Shown in pieces: positions 1 through 5,379 of a stretch of DNA of 6,446 nt. Made by a program: the position numbers and the translations under genes. Numbering within the stretch: the stretch's first letter is position 1; the number at the start of each line of letters is the position of its first letter. Below the pieces are notes generated by a model. It was not told where the DNA came from. It saw only the letters and a list, made by a program, of their open reading frames with translations, and did no database searches. Source of the DNA: Deltaproteobacteria bacterium (GTDB taxonomy: Bacteria; Desulfobacterota; Desulfobacteria; Desulfobacterales; Desulfatirhabdiaceae); the NCBI GenBank assembly GCA_026388755.1, contig JAPLJE010000615.1, forward strand, positions 1 through 6,446, read 5' to 3'.

Positions 1-233
1 ATCGTGGCATCCGTTATGGTCAGGCGATCTGTCATGGCCGCGGAAAGACCTGATTTTTTCCCCTCCACAACATCTCTGAAGTTTTCCTGCTGAATGATGG
101 CGGCATTTTCACGAATCAGTTCCGCCAGCTTCAGCAGCATGGCATTTTTTAGAGAGGTCTGGCATCTGGCCATTTCCCGTGAGGCTGTCTTAGCCGCTCT
201 GGCCATATCGATGACAATGGACTCAACACTCAT
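1..233 (-). CDS. proA: Gamma-glutamyl phosphate reductase (glutamate-5-semialdehyde dehydrogenase), N-terminal part
   Basis: ProA reduces gamma-glutamyl phosphate to glutamate-5-semialdehyde with NADPH, the second step of cytosolic proline biosynthesis. Only the first 77 residues are in the window; the rest lies beyond the left edge. The visible protein begins MSVESIVIDMARAAK and continues with KNAMLLKLAELIRENAAII and then SGLSAAMTDRLT, which matches the family's N-terminal helices and its conserved LS-x-AM-DRL-T segment. The start is ATG at 233-231, preceded on the minus strand by a good Shine-Dalgarno GGGAGG about 5 bases upstream. The start overlaps the end of proB by 11 bp, so the two are probably translationally coupled, fitting their consecutive reactions. 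The catalytic cysteine is outside the window. Identification rests on the N-terminal pattern plus position after proB. Confidence 0.93.
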   Translation of the reverse strand, partial: MSVESIVIDMARAAKTASREMARCQTSLKNAMLLKLAELIRENAAIIQQENFRDVVEGKKSGLSAAMTDRLTITDAT

Positions 234-1377
234 GGATTCCTCCCAATTCCGTGGTAATTACCAGATTGTCCCTGTGAATAACTTCGTCATAGGGTTTTTC
301 CCCCAACCGTTCCTGAATCTGGCGGGACTGAAGCCCCATGATTTTTCGGATGTCCACACTACTGTAATTCACCAGTCCCGTGCCCAGAATATCGCTTTCC
401 ACGGTTTTAAACTCAACCGGCGCGCCAATCCCAAAGTCGCCTTCGACACCGACGATGCCACTGGAGAGCAGGCTCTTTCCCCGTTTGAGGACGGCCGTTG
501 CCGCGCCCTGATCGATCACGATAACGCCTTCGGGCTTAAGTGAATAGCCGATCCAGCATTTCCGGCTGGGCAGCCGTTCGGCCTGAGGAACAAAAAACGT
601 GCCGTAGGATCCGCCATCAAAAAGCTTTTCCAGGATGTCCGGAACATTGCCGTTGGCGATCACCATGGGAACGCCGGCAGATGTTACTTTTTTTGCGGCC
701 TTGATCTTGCTGAGCATACCGCCGGTCCCCAGGGACCCCGGAATATCGCCGGCAACTTTCTCCAGGCTTTTTTTAAACGTCGTGACCATTGGAATCAGTT
801 CGGCATCGGGATGGGTCCGGGGATCTTTGGCATACAGACCGTCGATATCGGACAGGATGATCAGAATGTCGGCGTCCATCAGCAGCGCAATCATGGCCGC
901 CAGATTGTCATTGTCGCCGAATTTGATGGATTCAATGGCAACCGTATCATTCTCGTTGATAATGGGAACCACCTGCCAGGAAAGCAGCGTATAGAGGGTG
1001 TTTCTGGCATTCAGATAGCGCTTGCGATTATTCAGGTCATCGCTGGTCAACAGGATCTGGGCAACCTTGTTTCCATACCGTTCAAACGCGTTTTCGTATT
1101 CCATGATGAGACTGGCCTGGCCCACTGCCGAGACGGCCTGGCGTTTGGGAATTTCATCGGGCCTTTTGGTGAGACCGATCTTGCGGATACCGGCGGCCAT
1201 GGCGCCGGATGTCACCAGAATGACTTCCAGGCCCCGGTCAATCAGTCTGCAGATCTGACGGCTGATGGACCGGACAACGTTCAGGTCCAGGCCGCTGTCC
1301 TCGGTCAGCACATTGCTGCCTACCTTGACAATCACCCGTTTGGCATTGTCAAAACTCGTTTTCCTGTCGGTTTTCAT
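223..1377 (-). CDS. proB: Glutamate 5-kinase with C-terminal PUA domain
   Basis: ProB phosphorylates L-glutamate with ATP to gamma-glutamyl phosphate, the committed and usually proline-inhibited step of proline synthesis. Taking ATG 1377-1375 as start gives 384 residues, close to the usual two-domain length. The amino-acid-kinase domain shows VIVKVGSNVL (Lys18), VTSGAMAAG (about 55-63), the IINENDTV glutamate-binding motif (139-146), FGDNDNLAA (153-161), SDIDGLY (176-182) and the glycine-rich GTGGM (217-221). A PUA domain follows from about residue 280 to 365. Met codons at 1386 and 1422 are alternative starts, but the family's N-terminus fits the one at 1377; none has a strong Shine-Dalgarno. 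The start lies inside the 3' end of obgE (29-bp overlap), so coupled reinitiation is likely. The stop overlaps proA. Confidence 0.95.
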   Translation of the reverse strand: MKTDRKTSFDNAKRVIVKVGSNVLTEDSGLDLNVVRSISRQICRLIDRGLEVILVTSGAMAAGIRKIGLTKRPDEIPKRQAVSAVGQASLIMEYENAFERYGNKVAQILLTSDDLNNRKRYLNARNTLYTLLSWQVVPIINENDTVAIESIKFGDNDNLAAMIALLMDADILIILSDIDGLYAKDPRTHPDAELIPMVTTFKKSLEKVAGDIPGSLGTGGMLSKIKAAKKVTSAGVPMVIANGNVPDILEKLFDGGSYGTFFVPQAERLPSRKCWIGYSLKPEGVIVIDQGAATAVLKRGKSLLSSGIVGVEGDFGIGAPVEFKTVESDILGTGLVNYSSVDIRKIMGLQSRQIQERLGEKPYDEVIHRDNLVITTELGGIHEC

Positions 1378-2398
1378 CGGCTGCATCCAGAAAGCTAACA
1401 ATGGTTGATAGCAAATCGTCAATACCCGATCCGGTTACGGCGGATATCCGAACCAGAGATCTTTTGGGAGATCTTTTGGCCGGATGCGATCCAATGGCCT
1501 TCTGAAATCTGTCCGCAGCCTCTTCTGCCCCGGTAAGATCCATCTTGCTGAGTACAACAATCTGTGGCTTTTGGCTGAGCAATTCGCTGTACATGGCCAG
1601 TTCGTGGTTGATGGTTTCATAATCCTTAAGCGGATCATCTGGATCAATCGCGGAAACATCAATCAGGTGAACCAGGAAACGGGTGCGCTCGACGTGCCTT
1701 AAAAATTGAATCCCGAGCCCTGCACCCGCATGAGCCCCCTCAATCAGGCCCGGAATATCGGCAACCAAAAACGCTTCTCCGCCCCAGCGGGGTTTAACGA
1801 CGCCAAGATTCGGGATAAGCGTGGTGAACGGATATGCCCCGATTTTGGGACGGGCGGAGGAAATCGCGGAAATCAACGTGGATTTTCCGGCATTGGGAAG
1901 CCCGACCAGACCGACATCGGCAATCAGTTTCAGTTCCAGGCGGATGTTTAAGGTCTCGGCAGGTTCGCCTGGCTGAGCAAACCGCGGGGTTTGATGCGTT
2001 GAGGTTTTGAAGTGGGTATTTCCCTGCCCTCCCCTGCCGCCTTTTGCCAGAACAAAGGTTTCATCGGGGTTGACAAAGTCTTTGATGGGTTCACCCGTAT
2101 CGGCATTGACGATCAGGGTGCCGGGAGGAATTTCAACGATCAGGTCATCACCGTCTTTTCCGGTTCTCTGGTTTCCCTCGCCGCCGGAGCCGTTTTGAGC
2201 CTTGAAGAATTTTTTGTAATTAAAATCATAAAGCGTGCGTTTCCGGGATGAAGTGACCAGGATGATGTCCCCGCCCCTTCCACCGCTGCCGCCATCCGGG
2301 CCGCCTTTGGGAATGAACTTCTCTCGCCGGAAACTGACGCAACCGCTGCCGCCTTTGCCGGACTCAACTGTAATATTCGCTTCGTCTATAAATTTCAC
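1349..2398 (-). CDS. obgE: Ribosome-associated GTPase Obg/CgtA
   Basis: Obg is an essential GTPase that binds the 50S subunit during assembly and links ribosome maturation to (p)ppGpp and growth control. The 349-residue protein has the glycine-rich Obg fold (about 1-158: [38 protein letters not shown]), then the G domain. This shows G1 GLPNAGKST (166-174), switch [12 protein letters not shown] (189-199), G3 DIPGLIEGA (214-222), G4 SKMD in place of NKxD (284-287) and G5 SAVTGSG (319-325). It ends soon after the G domain, so the C-terminal OCT domain of some Gram-positive Obg proteins is absent, as in short proteobacterial forms. The start codon is GTG (2398-2396) in a GTGA overlap with the rpmA stop. 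A perfect 12-bp tandem duplication encodes KRSPKRSL between G4 and G5. The proB start lies inside its 3' end. Confidence 0.97.
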   Translation of the reverse strand: MKFIDEANITVESGKGGSGCVSFRREKFIPKGGPDGGSGGRGGDIILVTSSRKRTLYDFNYKKFFKAQNGSGGEGNQRTGKDGDDLIVEIPPGTLIVNADTGEPIKDFVNPDETFVLAKGGRGGQGNTHFKTSTHQTPRFAQPGEPAETLNIRLELKLIADVGLVGLPNAGKSTLISAISSARPKIGAYPFTTLIPNLGVVKPRWGGEAFLVADIPGLIEGAHAGAGLGIQFLRHVERTRFLVHLIDVSAIDPDDPLKDYETINHELAMYSELLSQKPQIVVLSKMDLTGAEEAADRFQKAIGSHPAKRSPKRSLVRISAVTGSGIDDLLSTIVSFLDAADENRQENEF

Positions 2399-2649
2399 TC
2401 GGCATAAACGCTGACTTTTTTACGGGTACGGCCGTACCGTTCGTATTTGACAACACCATCCATCGTGGCAAAAAGCGTATAATCCTTTCCACAACCCACA
2501 TTGTTACCCGGATGAATCTGGGTTCCCACCTGGCGAACCAGAATGTTTCCAGCTCGAACTATTTCACCGCCAAAACGTTTGACCCCTCTGCGCTGGGCAT
2601 TACTGTCGCGACCGTTTCGTGAACTGCCGCCTGCTTTTTTATGTGCCAT
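2395..2649 (-). CDS. rpmA: 50S ribosomal protein bL27
   Basis: bL27 is a small basic protein of the large subunit whose flexible N-terminus reaches the peptidyl-transferase centre. The 84-residue length is normal for the family. The sequence starts [16 protein letters not shown], the standard proteobacterial N-terminus without the cleaved extension found in Firmicutes, and continues with [14 protein letters not shown] and the [16 protein letters not shown] segment typical of bL27. ATG is at 2649-2647, with purine-rich GGAG and AGGA stretches just upstream. It is second in the operon after rplU, separated by about 90 bases that include a small hairpin, and its TGA stop overlaps the GTG start of obgE by 4 bp. 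Confidence 0.98.
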   Translation of the reverse strand: MAHKKAGGSSRNGRDSNAQRRGVKRFGGEIVRAGNILVRQVGTQIHPGNNVGCGKDYTLFATMDGVVKYERYGRTRKKVSVYAE

Positions 2650-2722
2650 ATCCTGATCTCCACGTCACCTGTCAATAATTACATTCAAACAAATACAAGC
2701 AAATCATGATCCATTTCGGTTC

Positions 2723-2741
2723 AAACCCGACATTCGGGTTT
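2723..2741 (-). promoter_or_regulatory. Perfect 8-bp hairpin between rplU and rpmA
   Basis: AAACCCGA and TCGGGTTT flank a 3-base loop immediately at the rplU stop codon. On the transcribed (minus) strand no T-run follows, so it is not a standard intrinsic terminator. It may act as an RNA-stability or processing stem, or a weak attenuator, between the two ribosomal protein genes. The structure is seen directly; the role is inferred. Confidence 0.4.
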
Positions 2742-3051
2742 AGACCTCGATGCTGTCAATTTTTACGGCTGTATAATCTTGACGATGACCTTGTTTTTTG
2801 CGATAGCCTTTCCGGCGTTTGAATTTAAAAACGATGATTTTATTCCCCCGGTCCTGTTCCACAATACGCGCATTGACTTTCGCGTTCTCAAGAACCGGTT
2901 TGCCCACGGAAAGATTTTCACCATCCGAATAGAGAAGTATCTGATCAAAAGCCACAGACGATCCGACTTCCCCTGGAATTTTCTCAATTCTCAGCGTTTC
3001 ACCCGTCTGAACCCTGTATTGTTTTCCGCCCGTTGCAACTACAGCGTACAT
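2740..3051 (-). CDS. rplU: 50S ribosomal protein bL21
   Basis: bL21 is a structural protein of the large ribosomal subunit that binds 23S rRNA. The 103-residue product has the normal length and family signatures: MYAVVATGGKQYRVQ at the N-terminus, the KIPGEVGSSVAFDQILL middle strand, and the basic FKFKRRKGYRKKQGHRQ block (about residues 75-91) followed by YTAVKIDSI. ATG is at 3051-3049, with a strong Shine-Dalgarno AAGGAGG about 9 bases upstream on the minus strand. It is the first gene of the operon, and a near-consensus promoter lies about 50 bp upstream of its start. Confidence 0.98.
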   Translation of the reverse strand: MYAVVATGGKQYRVQTGETLRIEKIPGEVGSSVAFDQILLYSDGENLSVGKPVLENAKVNARIVEQDRGNKIIVFKFKRRKGYRKKQGHRQDYTAVKIDSIEV

Positions 3052-3102
3052 ATCCTTGACCCTCCTTGAAACAACAAATAATAGACGTTTTAAAATCCCT
3101 AA

Positions 3103-3130
3103 TTTTTAATCTATTTGTGAATAATGTCAA
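3103..3130 (-). promoter_or_regulatory. Sigma70-type promoter for rplU operon
   Basis: On the minus strand, a perfect -35 TTGACA (3130-3125) is followed after 16 bp by TAAAAA (3108-3103); a 17-bp spacing gives AAAAAT. The surroundings are AT-rich. It would give a leader of roughly 45 bases before the rplU ATG and is the only strong promoter visible for the rplU-rpmA-obgE-proB-proA operon. Confidence 0.65.
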
Positions 3131-3134
3131 GATT

Positions 3135-3149
3135 TTTCTGTGACAGAAA
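3135..3149. promoter_or_regulatory. Perfect 15-bp palindrome between divergent promoters (candidate operator)
   Basis: TTTCTGTGACAGAAA has 6-bp arms around a TGA centre. It lies 5 bp upstream of the rplU -35 box and covers the candidate fdhD -35 box, which is where a dimeric regulator could affect one or both genes. The regulator is unknown, and a chance short palindrome is possible. Confidence 0.35.
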
Positions 3150-3167
3150 TGGAAAAAATGATATATT
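3140..3167 (+). promoter_or_regulatory. Candidate sigma70-type promoter for fdhD
   Basis: GTGACA (3140-3145, five of six consensus bases) is followed by a 16-bp spacer and TATATT (3162-3167, five of six). Transcription would start near 3174, giving a leader of about 50 bases before the fdhD ATG. It is divergent from the rplU promoter, and the two -35 boxes are only 9 bp apart. Confidence 0.5.
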
Positions 3168-3223
3168 TGAAAGAAATAAGAACCCCAGTCCCGGAACAAT
3201 CGATAAACTAGCGGAGTCGTGCC

Positions 3224-4024
3224 ATGAACTCATTTTCAGAGGTTACCATCATACACAAAGACGTGGATAAAATCCAGTCTGTTTCCATCGATCTCATCGG
3301 CGAGGAACCGCTTTCGATCCGGATTGACGGAAAGCCCTACTCGGTTGTCATGCGAACCCCCGGGGATGAGATTGCCCATGCCGCAGGGTTCTGCCTGACC
3401 GAAGGCATCGCGGACTTTCCGGAAGACATCACGGCCCTTGCCTGCTGCGATGGTTCGGACAGTAATGTGGTCACGGTGGCACTGACAGAAAAACAACGGC
3501 TGAAAATCGCCGGATACCTGGATCGGCGGGGTTTCATCAGCCAGACCAGTTGTGGTATCTGCGGAAAAGAACTGGTGCAGGACATATCGACAGCCATCGT
3601 GCCACTCAGCGACAATACCCAGTTCAAAATCAGCAGCGCCGTCTCCTGTATTGAGGATTTTTCCAGCCATCAGCCCCTTCGCCGGAAAACCCGGGCCACC
3701 CATGCCGCCCTGATCATCGGCGCCAACACCGAGGTGCTGTCATCCGCCGAGGACGTAGGCCGCCATAATGCCGTGGACAAGGCCATCGGCAAATTATTCC
3801 TGGACCATACCCTTCCCCGTGCTAAAGGGCTGGTTCTATCCTCCAGGATCAGCTATGAACTGGTTCAAAAAGCTGCCCGCGCCGGCATTCCCATTGTCCT
3901 TGCCGTATCCCGGCCAACCTCACTGGCTGTGAACCTGGCCTCCCGCCTCAACATGACCCTGGCCTGCCTGGCCCCGAAAACCGGCTTGTATGTGTTTTGC
4001 GGAGAGCAGAGACTGATTGCCTGA
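3224..4024 (+). CDS. fdhD: Formate dehydrogenase accessory sulfurtransferase FdhD
   Basis: FdhD passes sulfur from a cysteine desulfurase to the molybdenum/tungsten bis-PGD cofactor, which is needed for active formate dehydrogenase; it acts in the cytoplasm. The 266-residue protein has the expected length. It shows EEPLSIRIDG near the N-terminus (27-36), RTPGDEIAHAAGFCLTEGI (44-62), the CxxC sulfur-carrying loop TSCGICGKE (Cys110 and Cys113), RATHAALI (157-164), the hallmark SAEDVGRHNAVDKAIGK (174-190), SSRISYELVQKA (207-218) and RPTSLAVNLA (230-239). A GGAG Shine-Dalgarno sits 7 bases before the ATG. It is divergent from the ribosomal operon and probably monocistronic; no formate dehydrogenase gene is in the window. 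A 39-C homopolymer starts 26 bases after its stop. Confidence 0.96.
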   Translation: MNSFSEVTIIHKDVDKIQSVSIDLIGEEPLSIRIDGKPYSVVMRTPGDEIAHAAGFCLTEGIADFPEDITALACCDGSDSNVVTVALTEKQRLKIAGYLDRRGFISQTSCGICGKELVQDISTAIVPLSDNTQFKISSAVSCIEDFSSHQPLRRKTRATHAALIIGANTEVLSSAEDVGRHNAVDKAIGKLFLDHTLPRAKGLVLSSRISYELVQKAARAGIPIVLAVSRPTSLAVNLASRLNMTLACLAPKTGLYVFCGEQRLIA

Positions 4025-4198
<174 letters not shown>

Positions 4199-4657
4199 AT
4201 GCAAACCAGCACTCAACATAAAAAAATTATTGCGGACAACCGAAAGGCCCGATTCAATTACTTCATCGAAGATGAGTATGAGGCGGGGATCGTCCTGAAA
4301 GGCACCGAAGTCAAGTCCATGCGAAACGGCAAAGTCAACATCAAGGACGCGTATGCCAAGATTCAGAACGACGAGGTTTTTCTCTATCAAATGCATATCG
4401 GCGTTTACGCCTTTGCCTATTACGAAAACCATGATCCGCTGAGGGTCCGCAAACTGCTGCTTCACCGGAAGGAAATCGATAAGCTTTACAGCAAAGTCAA
4501 CGAAAAAGGGCTGTCCCTGATTCCGCTTCAGGTCTATTTTGTCAATGGCAAGGTCAAAGTCAAGATCGCGCTGGCAAGAGGCAAGCACCTCTACGACAAA
4601 AGGGAAACCATCAAAAAACGGGATGCGCAGCGGGATTTTGACAGGGGGCAAAGATAG
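4199..4657 (+). CDS. smpB: SsrA-binding protein SmpB
   Basis: SmpB binds the tRNA-like domain of tmRNA and delivers it to stalled ribosomes, its tail occupying the empty mRNA channel during trans-translation. The 152-residue protein is of normal length. It has KIIADNRKARFNYFIED (9-25), the signature YEAGIVLKGTEVKSMR (27-42), an HDPLRVRKLLLHRKEI segment (about 78-93), LSLIPLQVYFVNGKVKVKIALARGK, and the basic tail HLYDKRETIKKRDAQRDFDR (130-149). An in-frame TAA at 4169-4171 leaves ATG 4199 as the only plausible start, yet the bases before it contain no Shine-Dalgarno, which is unusual. Its RNA partner ssrA begins 88 bases downstream, a common and functionally meaningful pairing. Confidence 0.97.
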   Translation: MQTSTQHKKIIADNRKARFNYFIEDEYEAGIVLKGTEVKSMRNGKVNIKDAYAKIQNDEVFLYQMHIGVYAFAYYENHDPLRVRKLLLHRKEIDKLYSKVNEKGLSLIPLQVYFVNGKVKVKIALARGKHLYDKRETIKKRDAQRDFDRGQR

Positions 4658-4677
4658 ATTGTCATTCATGCACGCTA

Positions 4678-4706
4678 TTGACAACACAGTCGGCTTGATA
4701 TAAAAT
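4678..4706 (+). promoter_or_regulatory. Near-consensus promoter of ssrA
   Basis: TTGACA (4678-4683), a 17-bp spacer and TAAAAT (4701-4706), with TATAAA overlapping. Transcription would begin about 30 bases before the mature tmRNA 5' end, consistent with a precursor trimmed by RNase P. It shows that ssrA can be transcribed independently of smpB. Confidence 0.8.
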
Positions 4707-4835
4707 TAGTATAGATCTTGTTCTTTAACATCATCTCCGCAAAAGGGGGGCGTAACGGCTTCGACGGGGATATTGAAACTTTGGCTGCATACCGAGCTCC
4801 TGCCTGCTCGTTAAACGACAGGAATAAATATAATC

Positions 4836-4868
4836 GCAGACGATTATAACTACGCTGTAGCCGCTTAG
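4836..4868 (+). other. tmRNA proteolysis-tag reading frame (ADDYNYAVAA, stop TAG)
   Basis: Within ssrA, GCA at 4836 is the resume codon and the frame reads ADDYNYAVAA before TAG (4866-4868). The hydrophobic AVAA end is the form recognised by ClpXP-type proteases. With the charged tRNA alanine, the full added tag would be AADDYNYAVAA. Confidence 0.9.
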
Positions 4869-5067
4869 GCTACCGTCCTGTCGGATTACTCCTGCGGATC
4901 CGATAAGGGCGTCAACAGCGGGATAGTTGGCTTCTGTACGCCTGATTCAAAGCCAGCGAAACTCATATCGGGATAACTGCTTAAGGATCCAGCCTGAAGG
5001 AGCCGTAAGTGGTGACAATCAAACTTCAGGATATGTATGTAGACGTCAAAGCGGAAAGTTTTCGGAC

Positions 5068-5095
5068 GCGGGTTCAACTCCCGCCGCCTCCACCA
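5068..5095 (+). other. Probable island attachment site (attL core) in ssrA 3' end
   Basis: The T arm, acceptor 3' strand and CCA of tmRNA are a well-known target of tyrosine recombinases. A P4-type integrase gene begins about 285 bp downstream in the usual orientation. The exact crossover cannot be fixed because the second copy (attR) is outside the window; no second copy occurs within it. Confidence 0.65.
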
Positions 5096-5138
5096 TTACA
5101 CAATCCAACACAGTCCATTAAAATCCAATTTTCTTCAG

Positions 5139-5165
5139 AACCCCTTAGAAATAAGGGGTTTTTTT
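5139..5165 (+). terminator. Intrinsic terminator downstream of ssrA
   Basis: A perfect 9-bp stem AACCCCTTA / TAAGGGGTT with a GAAA tetraloop is followed by a run of T's (seven counting the last two bases of the stem). It is well placed to end the tmRNA transcript about 45 bases after CCA, and it lies on the island side of the presumed attachment site. Confidence 0.85.
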
Positions 5166-5220
5166 GTTGCCTATTGTCCAACAACGTGCTAAGAAAACCA
5201 TCAGAATCCAGACATTTTGC

Positions 5221-5361
5221 GGGTAACCCTGGGGGTAACTCCAAAATATCCCCCCACAAAGTCCTCAAAGTTACCCACAAAAACAGGGAACCTTTTATTA
5301 TCAGGATCGAGAGCATGCGGGTAACTTTGAAAAAGTAATCCGCATGCCAAAAAAGTTACCC
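5221..5361. repeat. Array of five GGGTAAC boxes in both orientations
   Basis: GGGTAAC occurs at 5221-5227, 5233-5239 and 5319-5325, and its complement GTTACCC at 5270-5276 and 5355-5361. Two copies extend to GGGTAACTTTGA (5319-5330, and inverted at 5265-5276). Clustering of five copies of a 7-mer in about 140 bp is far above chance. The position beside att and before int suggests integrase arm-type or excisionase sites; this role is inferred. Confidence 0.6.
5313..5347. promoter_or_regulatory. 35-bp near-palindrome upstream of integrase
   Basis: GCATGCGG (5313-5320) and CCGCATGC (5340-5347) form perfect 8-bp arms. Pairing continues inward through a G-T wobble, one T-A pair, one A-A mismatch and ACTTT/AAAGT around a GAA loop. 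It ends 32 bp before the integrase start codon and contains one GGGTAAC box, so it could be an operator or an mRNA hairpin in the int leader. Confidence 0.5.
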
Positions 5362-5379
5362 ACCGGAAGAGAGGCAATT

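Larger units (their letters stand above)
4746..5095 (+). ncRNA. ssrA: Transfer-messenger RNA (tmRNA, one-piece)
   Basis: tmRNA rescues stalled ribosomes by acting as an alanyl-tRNA and then as a short mRNA that adds a degradation tag. The 350-nt gene begins GGGGGCGTAACGGCTTCGAC, a typical tmRNA start. Its 5' GGGGGCG (4746-4752) pairs with CGCCTCC (5085-5091), including the G3-U70 wobble that specifies alanine. The T arm is GCGGG, TTCAACT, CCCGC (5068-5084), followed by discriminator A and an encoded CCA (5093-5095). The tag reading frame lies at 4836-4868. The 5' and 3' halves are in normal order with no circular permutation. smpB is just upstream. The 3' end serves as an integration site, and because the acceptor pairing is intact the gene remains complete next to the island. 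Confidence 0.97.
5096..5379. other. Non-coding leader between ssrA and integrase
   Basis: These 284 bases contain no credible gene. They hold an intrinsic terminator (5139-5165), a direct repeat CCCACAAA spaced 21 bp apart (5253-5260 and 5274-5281), five GGGTAAC/GTTACCC boxes and a 35-bp near-palindrome. No strong promoter for the integrase is apparent. Confidence 0.75.

Noticed and set aside
94..1398. Plus-strand reading frames opposite proA, proB and obgE
   Set aside because: They are antisense to clearly identified conserved genes and lack their own family signatures.
4682..5115. 10-bp direct repeat CAACACAGTC on both sides of ssrA (4682-4691 and 5106-5115)
   Set aside because: Ten-base matches are expected many times by chance in 6.4 kb, and the first copy lies in the ssrA promoter where an att duplication would not be expected.
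4886..5338. Short reading frames within and just after ssrA on both strands
   Set aside because: They overlap the structured tmRNA and the terminator, lack ribosome-binding sites and show no recognisable protein features.
5221..5361. CRISPR array from the repeated GGGTAAC boxes
   Set aside because: Repeats are only 7-12 bp, in mixed orientation and irregularly spaced, with no constant-length spacers.
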